From Tupaia tana (Eukaryota > Chordata > Mammalia > Scandentia > Tupaiidae), in the NCBI GenBank assembly GCA_026018925.1, contig JAKSZU010000003.1, positions 185,163,505-185,227,504 of the forward strand: a stretch of 64,000 nucleotides of DNA, written 5' to 3'. The position numbers and the translations under genes were made by a program. This document shows, one piece after another, positions 1-10,226 of this stretch (the stretch's first letter is position 1; the number at the start of each line of letters is the position of its first letter). The notes beneath the pieces were generated by a model. That model was not told the DNA's origin. It ran no database searches and saw nothing but the letters and a program-made list of their open reading frames with translations.

Positions 1-1264
1 GGAATAGGAGTGATTGCTAAAATTAGTCTAATTAACTTATTATGTCAGAAATGCAAAAATGTTTTTTCAATTACTTTATTTTTCAAAATATTTGACCAGA
101 CAGTATTTTTGACATCCTAGATTGATGGTTCAGTGCTAATCTAGCAGTAAGAGAAGCTACATTCTCAAGAGCTATTTGGTCTCATCCAAATTATGACTTA
201 CCATCATCCTGTTTTATAACTCTTTCACAAGATCTATGGTATTAAATAAATAAACTTCATTTTGACATTCAAGATTTTTTTCATCTATTGTAAATTTGGG
301 AGGAAAGAAATTCTGACCTTTATTTTTTGTGCCTAGCAGAATGCTGGTAAAATGTAGAATAAACGAACACTAATTTTTCTTTAATTATATAGAATTTATC
401 ATAGGAACGTAATTATTTTTCTCCATGAACATAGACTTGAATTTCTACCCCGCTATGTCTATATCTATTCTCTTCATTTCTATATTTTCTCCCACCCTTC
501 TTTCCTTCTGTTTTAAATTTCTTATGAGTAAATCCTCCTTCACAGTCTCCCTAACTTAAATCTGAGTGAGAGAGAATGGTCTCCAAGCACCACAACTACC
601 GAGAATCAGGGGTGGAAATGGAGTAGGAGATGCACTTATCTGAACCGAGCAAACCCCCTTCCTCTGAGTTGGGCCTCGTCCCTGGGAGCCAAGGCCCCTG
701 CTCTCTCCACTGTGCTTCCTGTGCTGTGGACACTGTGGAGCTGATCCCCTTGCAGTGCCAGAGAAGGCCTTTGTGTTTCAGCCTCCTACTCTTGGCATCT
801 GCCTGTTACAGCTCAGCAGCCATCTCCTCACTGCTACACCCATCCCCTTCACTGTCAGTGAACATGACAAAATTCCCAACTCTTTTTTCCATGCTGTTTG
901 CGATCATTTTAGGAGTCACAGCTTCCCTAACTACCCCAACGAAGAGTCAGTGCTAACTGCTGTGTGGGGGCCAGACACCAATTAATAATCAGTAGGTTTC
1001 TTCTTCTTAGATTGGGCACAACTTTCATTATCGTAGTCAGAGACATAGAGTTGATATTTCTTCACCTCCCTCCAACCATTCACGTTCAGGGGAGGGAGAT
1101 CTTTTCTTTTGTGTTATTATTGCCAAATATGATTTGCTAAGTGGTAAGTAGTCAGGTGGAGAGCAGACAGGTGGCAGCCCAGGGCACTCTCACTATTCAG
1201 AGCCGATGGCAGGGCTTTCCTTGCTACTGCTGCTCCTTGGGTCCACATAAACAGCCTGCAAACT
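1..1264. other. unassigned non-coding sequence
   Basis: AT-rich at the left, moderately GC-rich between about 600 and 950. Short ORFs here (up to 108 codons) show no recognisable domain and overlap one another in different frames, so I do not call a gene. No repeat recognised. Confidence 0.5.
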
Positions 1265-1615
1265 GTCAATGGTGTCTATGGAAACAAATTGGCAAAATGG
1301 ACAGTGCACTTAAACAAAATGAAGGGAGAGAGAGAAAACACAAAGGACAAAGAGGAACTTGGCAAAAAATAAACCAATTTCCTTTCTAAAATCACACACA
1401 TGTCACCGTTATTACACTTACGATAGCAAATGATAGGAACCAGACCTATTTTTCCTGTAGCATGGACATTTCCCCTTCCCCAAGGAAACTGGCCGAAGCT
1501 AGCCCAGGTGAAAAAGGAACTGCAGACAAACCCACAGAGCCCTGGGTCTCTTGTTTTCATCTTCTCGGCCCCTTCCCCTTCCTTTTCTTTCTCTCTTACT
1601 CCCACTCTAGCGTCC
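1265..1615 (+). repeat. unnamed interspersed repeat, copy 1
   Basis: This stretch is similar to 2,270-2,600 in the same orientation. The first 130 bases are about three quarters identical and include a run of about 30 identical bases near 1,283 and 2,288. Similarity continues weakly to a shared CT-rich end (about 1,590 and 2,575). The family is not recognised. Because the second copy interrupts a MIR and this one has no MIR beside it, they look like two insertions of one repeat, not one local duplication. Confidence 0.55.
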
Positions 1616-2159
1616 AGTGTTCACATTCTCTCTGGAGAAAAATGTCCGGATAACTTACTTTTAGGCAGAGATGAAATGACTGACCATCAGTTGTAGATGT
1701 TGAGAAGAATTTCCTAACCAAAAAGGAAATTCTTTTTGAGTTTTAAGTTTGATTCTAATAACCTTTTCATTGTAAACAGTCACACTAAAGTGCTAAGGAT
1801 TTCACATACTGCCCTACCTGTTATTACAATTTCAGAAATCTTTACAGGCTAATACTTGCAAAAATCATTCAAATGACACTATTTCCTGTGTGCTTTATCT
1901 CCAAATCTATGCTATTGCCAAAGGAGGCAACAAGAAACAGCCTAGCCATATAACCTCCCTGGGGAGCAGGGAGGGAAATTCACTCCTTTATTCCTTCCAC
2001 ATGTCTTCACTGAGCTCCTTCGTATTATGTACAAGCAAGTTGGGTGGGTGGTAGAAGAGTGACAGGGTACACAAAATAAATATAAATAAATAAGAGATAG
2101 TTTTATCATCACACTGGAAAAACTTCCGTAATTATCGTAATAATAGCTAAAATTTATAG

Positions 2160-2745
2160 GATATATTTTCATATGCTGGACACCATTCTAAGTGCTTTGC
2201 AGTGTAAACTCATTTAATACCCACAACAACCTGTGCCTCTTCTCAAATCCACTTAAAAAAGCTGTAAATTTTCAGTGGTTTCCATGGGAACAAATTGGCA
2301 AAATGGACAGTGCACTTAAAAAAAATAAAGAGAGAGAATGCAGAAGACAAAAAAGACCTTGTCAAAAATAAAATCAGCTTCATTTCTAGAATCACACACA
2401 ATTTATAGTCAGTGTAGCTACATTTTCAAAGATAGAAACCAGGACTAGGCAAGCTGGACAAGGCTGGTCACAGGGAGCAGGGCAGACTTCCAAGCAAAAC
2501 TGCAATGTCTGGAATTTTCATCTGGGGTGTCCCTTGTTTCTATATCCTCTGTTTTTCCCTTCTTTTCATCACTTTCTCTCACTTCCACTGCCTGGGTTAG
2601 TTTTATGACCCGTTTTTCAGAAAAGAGGAAACTAGGGCACAGAGAGATTGAGGACCTTTCCCAAGGTGACACAGCTGGTAATGAAAAAGCTACAATTTGA
2701 ACCCAGGGACCTTGGCACCAGAGTGCACAGCCTTAACCACGGTAA
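2160..2745 (-). repeat. MIR SINE, interrupted
   Basis: Reverse-strand MIR in two parts, about 2,160-2,235 and 2,600-2,745. The right part reads through the typical series: a GAGGAAACT-like stretch, ACAGAGAG, a CAAGGTGACACAGCTGG-like core and a TTTGAACCCAGG B-box remnant. The left part has the CTAAGTGCTTTGCA and CTCATTTAATACCCACAACA stretches. The gap is filled by the unnamed repeat, so MIR is the older of the two. Confidence 0.85.
2236..2600 (+). repeat. unnamed interspersed repeat, copy 2
   Basis: Partner of the copy at 1,265-1,615, lying in the same direction about 1 kb downstream and splitting a reverse MIR. Boundaries are set by where MIR similarity stops and resumes, so they are good to perhaps 30 bases. 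No poly(A) tail or clear terminal repeats are visible. Family unknown. Confidence 0.55.
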
Positions 2746-2904
2746 CACCCTTCTTAAAAAGCCAGAAATAATCCCATGCCATAGAGTAACTCATACAATG
2801 CCATGAGAGGCCAAAAGCAAAACAATTTATTCTTCCTTTTAGAAGTAGAAAGCATATTATAGAAAAGGTGATTTTAAACCATAGCACATAGCATTCTCTC
2901 TGCA

Positions 2905-3054
2905 CATATGAAGGGTTTTCCAAAAGCTCATGAAAAAACATGTGATTAAAAAAAAAAGAAAAAAACAACTATGCATGGATTTCAGTTTATTTTCTTGGAC
3001 CATTCATACTTTAATGCTATTTTCCCCATGAACTTTTTGAAGTATCCTCATATG
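2905..3054. mobile_element. mariner-like MITE with about 30-bp terminal inverted repeats
   Basis: The left end reads inward from CATATGAAGGG and contains TCCAAAAGCTCATGAAAA. The reverse complement of the right end begins CATATGAGGATACTTCAAAA and continues into AGTTCATGGGGAAAA. The two ends match at roughly three quarters of positions. At about 150 bp it has no coding capacity, as expected of a non-autonomous Tc1/mariner derivative. Orientation is undefined because the element is nearly palindromic. Confidence 0.7.
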
Positions 3055-3089
3055 TTTTACTAAAAAGTTTCATTGCTATATCTCTAAAC

Positions 3090-3250
3090 TATGTCTAGAA
3101 TCTATTTCTTTCTATTTCTCCTGCTACCAACCGGGTCCATAACACCACCATCTATCACATAGACTATGGGAAGTTTTCTCTCTCTCCCTGCTTTCATTCT
3201 TATCTCTTCAAGTCCATTTTCTATGCAACAACCAGAGTAAGAGTAATCAC
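3090..3250 (+). repeat. L2 LINE fragment
   Basis: Matches the familiar L2 3' region, with a CTCCTGCTACCAACC-like start and then a CCATTTTCTATGCAACAACC stretch followed by AGAGTAA. Diverged. Confidence 0.5.
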
Positions 3251-3590
3251 TTTTTCTTTTCAAACATTTCTTTTTTCCTGATATAAAACATATACAAGAA
3301 GCACAGTAAACATAAATGTTCACCTAAATTAGTTAATATAAAGTAAGCCCATAGAACCACTACCCCCTCAGTGCATAGGCTCTTGCCAACATACAGATCC
3401 TCCCAGTCCCAACCCTCTCTCTCGTACAAGTTTACTATCTTGACCTATGCAGTAATAAATTACTAGCTTTAATTTACACTTTTAACACTTAATTATGTAT
3501 CTGTTAACTGAAACACAATTATACAGTATACATGCTTAGTTCTAGTTTCTGTCACACAATATTGTATTTATAAAAATTTTAAATATCTTT

Positions 3591-3674
3591 GGGGACCAGC
3601 AGGTGGTATGGTGGCCAAGGCACTGGACACTCCCACATGGCTGACCACGGTTCAAGTCTGGGAACTGGCAGCTT

Positions 3675-3710
<36 letters not shown>

Positions 3711-3767
3711 GCCAAATTAAAATAAAATGAATGAATAAATAAAATTAAATTTAAAAAAAATTTTTTA
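3591..3767 (+). mobile_element. tRNA-derived SINE, short-bodied variant of family A
   Basis: Starts GGGGACCAGCAGGTGGTATG, with an A-box-like stretch and a B box GGTTCAAGTCT. It then goes directly to (CT)n(GT)n and a GGCCAAATTAAAATAAAA tail. It lacks the 'cccaagatcccgagagg' body of the long form. Flanking copies of a 13-base AAATTTTAAATATC-like sequence (about 3,577 and 3,768) are a plausible target-site duplication inside L1. Confidence 0.85.
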
Positions 3768-3975
3768 AATTTAAATATCATTGTCCTAGTTGTATTGTAG
3801 GTACTTTATCTCCATTGCTATATATTATTCTATAAGACCCTATAGTGTCTTTTGTCATAATTTATCTACTGCATTATTGATAGAAATATGAGTGCTTCCA
3901 GCTTTAGACAAATATGAGTGCTTCCTGCTTTGAACATTCTTGTATATGTCTCTTAGTAGATGGGTCCAGATTTTT

Positions 3976-4160
3976 GTTTTGTTTTACAGAATTATTTATT
4001 TGTTATTATTATTTTTTTTAATTTGATCAGAAGGAGACAGAGAGAGAAAAAGGGAGAGAAAAAGGGAAAGTGAGAAAGCAAGCCACCAGGTCTGGGACTC
4101 AAACCATGGTTGGCCATGTGGGAGTCTAGTGCCTTAACTACCATGCCACATGCCAACCCC
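3976..4160 (-). mobile_element. tRNA-derived SINE, short-bodied variant of family A
   Basis: Reverse copy: a degenerate T-rich tail, 'aatttgatcag', a GA-rich run, then CAAGCCACCAGGTCTGGGAC, a reverse B box (CTCAAACCATGG) and a reverse head ending GCCAACCCC. TCCAGATTTTTG at 3,965 and TCCAGAGTTTTTC at 4,161 look like the target-site duplication within the host L1. Confidence 0.85.
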
Positions 4161-4340
4161 TCCAGAGTTTTTCTTTTTTGGATACCTATCTAGCAGTGGA
4201 ATTGTTGGAGTATAGGCTATATGTATGATTGACCCTAACTAAAATATTTTCTAGATTGCTTTCCAAAGTGATTTTTTTCCCAAATGGCAAGAATAGTACA
4301 ATGAACAGCTGTCTCTTCACCTAGAATAACCAATTATAAG

Positions 4341-4830
4341 AGCTTTACCACATTTTCACTGTCTTACTATGATAAAAATGTTTCCTTAAAATTGTCACTT
4401 GATATGTTTACTTATTATAAAGAACCACTTCAGATTAAGTTGCTAACATTGTGACCCTTAACTCCAAATACTCCAGCATATATCTCAAGAGAACAAAGAC
4501 ATTTCTAGCACATCACATTTTATTACTTATCAAATTAAGAAAATGTAACATAAATAGAATATAATTAACCTAATACAGTGTTGCCCAAACCTTAATGTAT
4601 CTGCAGAACATGTAAGGATCAATACAATCTGATCTAACGATTCTAAGCTCGTGTCTAGTCTGGTGCCTGGGATTATGTTCATAATTTAATAAATTCACAG
4701 GTGAGGCTGATATGGCTGACTCACAACCCATACTATGAATGGCAAGTATATAATGGACATATTCAAATATTTTCAATGGTAACAATAATATCCTTTATGA
4801 TATTATTTTTTTCCAGGTACAGAATTAGTC
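4341..4830. other. unassigned AT-rich sequence
   Basis: Between two L1 fragments. No repeat or gene recognised. Confidence 0.4.
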
Positions 4831-6240
4831 TAGAATCAAATGTTACATTTAGTTGTTAAGTTCTCCTTTGTTATTGAAAGAGAGATATGTCACTGGGCTA
4901 AAATTTTAGGTTGCCAGTTATTTTCTTGTAACATTCTAAATATATTATTTCATTGCCTCCGTTTAACTTTCACATGCTATAATATATTTGAGAGATCATT
5001 TTTAAGTCTACATATGATTAAGAAAATAATTTTCTCACCTTAAGATGATGTCTTTTTGTTTTCTGTGATCTCACTGTGATTTGTTTAGATATTAGTTTGT
5101 TTTTATTTATTTTGCTATGATTTGGTTGGACTTCGAAAATATGTGAGGTTTGAGGTCTTGCATTTGTTTTGGAGAAATATTAGCCATTAGCACTTCAAAT
5201 ATGAAATTGCTCTACTCTCTTCTCTCCATCTTAAGCATATAGTAGAGCCTACTGGGTCATCTTTCTCTTACCCACTCCCCTAAATTTTCCATGCTTTGGT
5301 TTCTCTGTGCTTCTTTATTATTAATGTGTGAGTCTAAGCAGACTGGTGGGTGGGGAGTTCTTATCTCAATGTGGGCAGCGCTATCTAATCAACCAGGGTC
5401 AGGAGTGAACAAATACAGAAAATACAGAAAGGGATTAATATTTTCTAGAGAGTACAGATAGATTCCTGTTGCCTTGGACATTAGAATACAAAGCTCATCA
5501 GCCTTTGGACTCGAGGACTTACACCAGCACCACTAACCCCCAGTTTCTCAAGCTTTTGCTCTTGGACTGAGAGTTACGGAATTGCTTCTCTACTTTTAAG
5601 CACTTGGACTAACTCCAAGTGCATCCCAGTGTCTCCAGTTTGCAGATGGCATGTTGTGGGATTTCTCAGCCACCTGAGTCATTTGAGTCAATTCTCTTAC
5701 TAAATCTCCTCCCAGATGCAGGATAGATAGAAAGATATCTCATTGGTTCTCTCTAGAGTACTCCAACTAATACCTGGATATTTTCTTTCAAGTTATGCCC
5801 TATCTCACTGCTTTTCTCTTTATCTGTGTCTGAAATGTTGTTAAACAAATCCATTTTGCCATTTTGCCTATCATATTTTCATTTTGAGAATAGTATCGAT
5901 TCCTTGTAAAATCTGCCATGTCATTTTTCAGTTTCAAGTTTTCTGCTAATATTTTGAATTTTCTCTTTTGTCTCTTTGACGACAGCAAAATGGCTTTAAA
6001 TTCCAGTATCTGGAGTCCTTGTCAGTCTGTTTTCTAATTTTTAATGTTTCTACTATTTTCTATTTATTTTTTAAAAACTGCGTATATCTGGCTCTTTGAT
6101 GTACCAGATTTAAAAACTATTTTTAGTGATAAGTATGTTTTAAAAATTATATTTATATAATTATTTTTAAAAATATTTTTAGAATTAATTTGGGCCTGGA
6201 ATGATGTTAATGTCTTTGACAGAGAACTTTACTCCATTTC
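4831..6240 (-). mobile_element. old L1 LINE 3' fragment, interrupted
   Basis: Reverse-strand L1M 3' untranslated region. Marks include 'gatgtctttttgttttc', 'attagccattagcacttcaa', 'actgggtcatctttctc', then after a gap 'ttttctttcaagttatgccc', 'tcatttttcagtttcaa' and 'tggagtccttgtcagtctg'. Strongly diverged. A different repeat of about 440 bp interrupts it between about 5,340 and 5,785. Confidence 0.7.
5340..5785 (-). repeat. ancient repeat, possibly LTR-type, inside L1
   Basis: Resembles a common mammalian fossil repeat with an 'aatgtgggcagcgc', 'ggactcgaggacttacacca', 'tttgcagatggcatgttgtg' series and a terminal 'ggttctctctagagtactcc'. I know this pattern but cannot name the family with certainty. 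It interrupts L1, so it is younger than that L1. Broken, with no coding content. Confidence 0.45.
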
Positions 6241-7532
6241 ATCCATGTGCCTGTGAGGAACTACAATAAGATATAATTTCAATACAATTTTTGAGCCTAG
6301 AACTTTTCAAAGCTGATCTGCCATCCATGTCACAATTGGTTTACCTCAAGGTTGCCCTTTCTTTTAGGGTAGAGTTCATCAGGTGCTTTACAGTGAATCT
6401 TCTGACCTATAGATCCATTCCACTGGCCCTTCCTAGCTGTCAAAAGGTCTTCTCATCTTCCTAAATTTCACTTCTATTCAGTAAATTCCTCCTGGACAAA
6501 CACAGATCCCAATAGCTGGGCTTTCCAAGATGTTGTTGCCATTCCTCACCAACTTATTATTCCAAGGCCTTGCAGCAGATTAAAGAACAAAAGCTGCTCT
6601 ATGTCTTGTCCTCAGTAAAATGCCTAGTCCGAATTACCTAGTCTACCATTCCAAAATTAGAACCTACAACTCTTTTAAAAAAAATATATGTAATGGAATT
6701 TGAATTTAAATGTCAAACAATAGATATTAAATACAAAAGTAAGTGATGATAAAAGCAAGGATTTCAAAGTAAATTTCAGAAAGCCAGGTTGACAAATGCT
6801 CCACAAGAAATACCAAACGTGTTGAGAGAAATACAACAGAGCAATAGATTCGCGAGGAGGGACACTTGATCTCAAGACTAGAGAAGCGATATATGAGACC
6901 AGTCTGAGAAACTGAGAAACAGGCTCTGTAGTTGGAGAACATGGAAAGCAATGCTGACTAATAAGATGGAATCCAAAAGTGAGAGCCCAGAGAAAGCACG
7001 TCATGGCCACAAAATAAAAGCCTTATCTGAAATAATTTCCCTCTAGTTACTGTCAAAGATGTGTGAATTCTGGGAACCAAATAAAGAACCAACAGTAAGA
7101 ATGTGAATTAAGAATCATGTTTAAAATGATCTGATGCTGGGTCTAAAGATTTGTCTCCAGAAGCAATGGTTTTCCAACAAAGGGTCTACCCAGAGATGTA
7201 AAAAAGAGAAAACTAAAATTAGCCAAAAGCTCTTCATGTCTCTTTCACTTCTCTAGTTTCCTTTTACTGTTGCTTTCAATAGTTGACCTTGTTAACATAG
7301 TTACCTCACTTCTCTCATCTATAAAATGGAAAAAAGTACTTCAGAAATAAATAAGGTACATAATACATGAACTCACCGTAAGTGAAATGAATGATAATTA
7401 AGTTACATGAAAGAATGAGTTAATAAATGAATACAATGAATGGCTCACTCCAGAACAGGAGGGATAAGCTCTGCAAATCTCAACCACCATCCAGATGCTT
7501 CATCAGAGCTGAACATTCCTATGTAAACATTT

Positions 7533-7571
<39 letters not shown>

Positions 7572-8666
7572 TTCCTTTAACAATCAGAGTGGTGCTTAAA
7601 TATTAAATAGTTTTAACGCCTCAACAACTCGTCTGGAGAATCCACCTAGACTGGCACACACTTGGGGTGAGTGATCCTACTTGCTATTCAGTTTAGTGTT
7701 CACCAGCAAGCATTCAGTTAGAGCCCTGTGCTAAAGGCTGCTGGCAAATCTCCCCATGATGGCTGAGTTGAAATGAATACCCAGGCAGTGTCAGCTGCTG
7801 GCTTTCATTAGATTCTTGACTGAGTCGAATATTAAAACAAGGCCACCTGATAGAGTTATCCTGGATTCCTGCAGGAAGGGACTGAAGGGGCTGGAAGCAA
7901 AATGAGGTGCAGGTGGGATAGCATAATAAGTTCCATAATTTACAAGTGTTAATATGAAAAATCAGAATGTGAACCTCACTGGAAAGAATCTATAGGCTAT
8001 TTATCTATTCAAAGTGACCTTGTAATCTATCAGTCATTAAAATGATAGGAAAGAACATGAATGCCACCCTGTGGCTAGCAGCAGAAATTATACTTAATAT
8101 AACATCATTTTACATAATTAAAGGGTAATAGGAACGTGATTAAAAGAAATCATGCAGATGCCAGGAGAAAAAGGAACAGCCCCGATGAATAGGTATGACT
8201 GCTAACGCATGACTTGGGAATGCATTGCCCAAGACGTTAAGAAAAACAAAACAAAACAAAACTCCCCAACTCCCCTCCAAAAGATAAGCAAAAATAAATT
8301 TTGACTATAGACATACAAAGCATTAAACAGAAATACAGTAGATTATTGGTAATAACCCCAGCTTCAATAATAAAGAAGAAAAGATACGTTTTATGGTATT
8401 CCTACCACTAAGCATGCCATGATTAGGCGAGATCCTCGCATATACACAAAGCTGTTCACTCTTACGTGCACTTCGGTATATACAAATGTGCACCTTTCAA
8501 CATACATACTCATAAATACGTCGTTTCCTTTCTCACATGGGATTTCCTCCACCTGATGGATACAGAGCGGTTATTGACTGTGTTCATTTACAAATTTTCA
8601 AAGAATACCAACTTTGAGCCATGCATTGCCCTAACAACAGTGGAAGTCCTTGCCCTTACTGAGTTT

Positions 8667-8670
<4 letters not shown>
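6241..8670. other. mostly unassigned non-coding sequence
   Basis: Holds a (TG)n tract at 7,536-7,570 and an (AAAAC)n-like run near 8,240. Otherwise it is unique-looking sequence without a recognisable repeat or gene. The 7,690-7,960 part is complex and balanced in composition and could be conserved, but nothing in one sequence proves it. Confidence 0.4.
7536..7570. repeat. (TG)n microsatellite
   Basis: About 17 uninterrupted TG units. Confidence 0.97.
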
Positions 8671-8671
<1 letters not shown>

Positions 8672-8725
<54 letters not shown>

Positions 8726-8730
8726 TTCTC
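8672..8730. repeat. (CT)n microsatellite
   Basis: Long CT run with a few TTT interruptions at the right end. It explains the serine/leucine-rich ORFs over it. Confidence 0.95.
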
Positions 8731-9774
8731 TTTTCCTCTGTCTTTCTCACCCATGGAAGAGTCCAGAATTCAAATTTCACTGGGTTTTATCTGGCAATAC
8801 TCAAGAAAGTATTTGGGTTTAAAGTCTGCAGTTCAGAGAAGATTCCTAGATAGGGATACTCATCTAAAAACCACAATGATACAGATGTACTGAAAAACTG
8901 AGGCTGATGAGATCATCTAGGAATAAGTATGGGCAGAGAAGAGGTAAGACCTGTACATATGTTTTGGACATCCATAAAGAAATAGCTCAGCACAGTTGTC
9001 AGAATTCAAACTACCTAAGACTTCATTAGCCTCTGAACATGAGAGATGAGGTACCTGGACCTTTCAGATGAGGGTAAAGGATAGTTGCAAAGCTGCATTC
9101 TCCTAATGTGTCAGAAATAACACTTCTTCCCACATATTATCCCTTCTGTCACATTGTGAGTTTCAGTAAAAGACAGGAACAAATAGGCAGACTTTTCAAT
9201 ATCAAAATCTGAAGGGAAGAAATCTCATATACTTCATCCTGGGTCACCATAGTAACATAGGTTGTAAAATTATTTAATCTAGTTTCCAATTCCATCTCCA
9301 AGGTAGGCAAAATCAATGTAAAAGAGAAGAAATATTAGACTAGAGAAGACCAGTGGAGTATTTCAGTTTTAATGCCAATGTTTCAAACTTTAAGAGAAAG
9401 GGCATGAACATTTGTGTGGCTCTCTATTTTATTTCACTTAGAAATACTTTAGATTTCTAAATGGAAGAGCAGAGGGTCATCTGGGAGATTAGCAAGCCAT
9501 AAATTTGGAATAAATGAAGCAGACTACACCCATAAAATGGCTGTAGGGATGTGGGGCTTTATTCACAAATGAAGAAGCCCAGGTTGCCTGGCTGCCTCAC
9601 CAGGCTTGCCTGCCTTATCTACATTTAACTTTCATTGCTCTTTCAGAAGGCACTGACCTGTCCAGCCTGATTCTTCCTTCCTCCCTTTACGAGCTCCTCA
9701 GAGTGATAGAACCCACAGGTCATAGCAGGCCATTCTGAACAATTCACCTTGGCTGACAAACAGCTCATTATATG
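8731..9774. other. unassigned non-coding sequence
   Basis: No repeat family or coding region recognised between the CT tract and the MIR. Confidence 0.4.
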
Positions 9775-9964
9775 TCTTTGGTCCCTCCTAATTATGTGAT
9801 CTGAGGCTTAGTACCTTCTCTAAATTTAGGGATTTTTTAATCTGCAAAATGGAAGTACTAATGGTACTTCTCATGTAAGGATTTTGTAAGAATAAAATTA
9901 GATAAGCATGTAAACCTTTAAAGGTGAACCTGCCACATAAAGGGTGCTCAATAAATGTCTGATA
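9775..9964 (+). repeat. MIR SINE, right half
   Basis: Forward MIR: 'ttatgtgatctgaggc', 'tctgcaaaatggaagtac', 'taagaataaaattagataag' and a 3' end GGTGCTCAATAAATGTCTGA. A family A SINE has landed at its 3' end. Confidence 0.8.
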
Positions 9965-10219
9965 TAATTTTTTTTAAGAGAGAGGTTTTTATTATAGAGC
10001 ACATGTGCTCACCAGAAAGACAGAAAGAAACAGAGAGACAGAAAAGTGAGAAATCACCCCCCCAGAGAGATGGCCATGCCATAATCCCTTCTCTCAGGAT
10101 TTTGGGCATGCACACACACACGTGTCCAGGGTTGAGTTTCAAGCCACTGGGTCCAGGACTCAAACCATAGTCAACTATGTGAGAGTCCAGTGACATAACC
10201 ATTTTGCCATCTGCTGGTC
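9965..10219 (-). mobile_element. family A tRNA-derived SINE
   Basis: Poly(T), then 'agagaggtttttattatag', a GA-rich tract, GAGAAATCACCCCCC, the reverse body 'ggattttgggcatgcac' and a reverse head with CTCAAACCATAG (B box) ending CTGCTGGTC. A weak TCTGATA duplication flanks it (9,958 and 10,220). Confidence 0.9.
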
Positions 10220-10226
10220 TCTGATA

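Larger units (their letters stand above)
3250..4340 (-). mobile_element. old L1 LINE 3' fragment, twice interrupted
   Basis: Reverse-strand L1M-type 3' region. It contains the recognisable series 'tattctataagaccc', 'aatttatctactgcatt', 'gaacattcttgtatatg', 'ctagcagtggaattgttgg' and 'gattgctttccaaagtg'. Two short-bodied SINEs lie inside it (3,591-3,767 and 3,976-4,160). No ORF survives. Confidence 0.75.
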
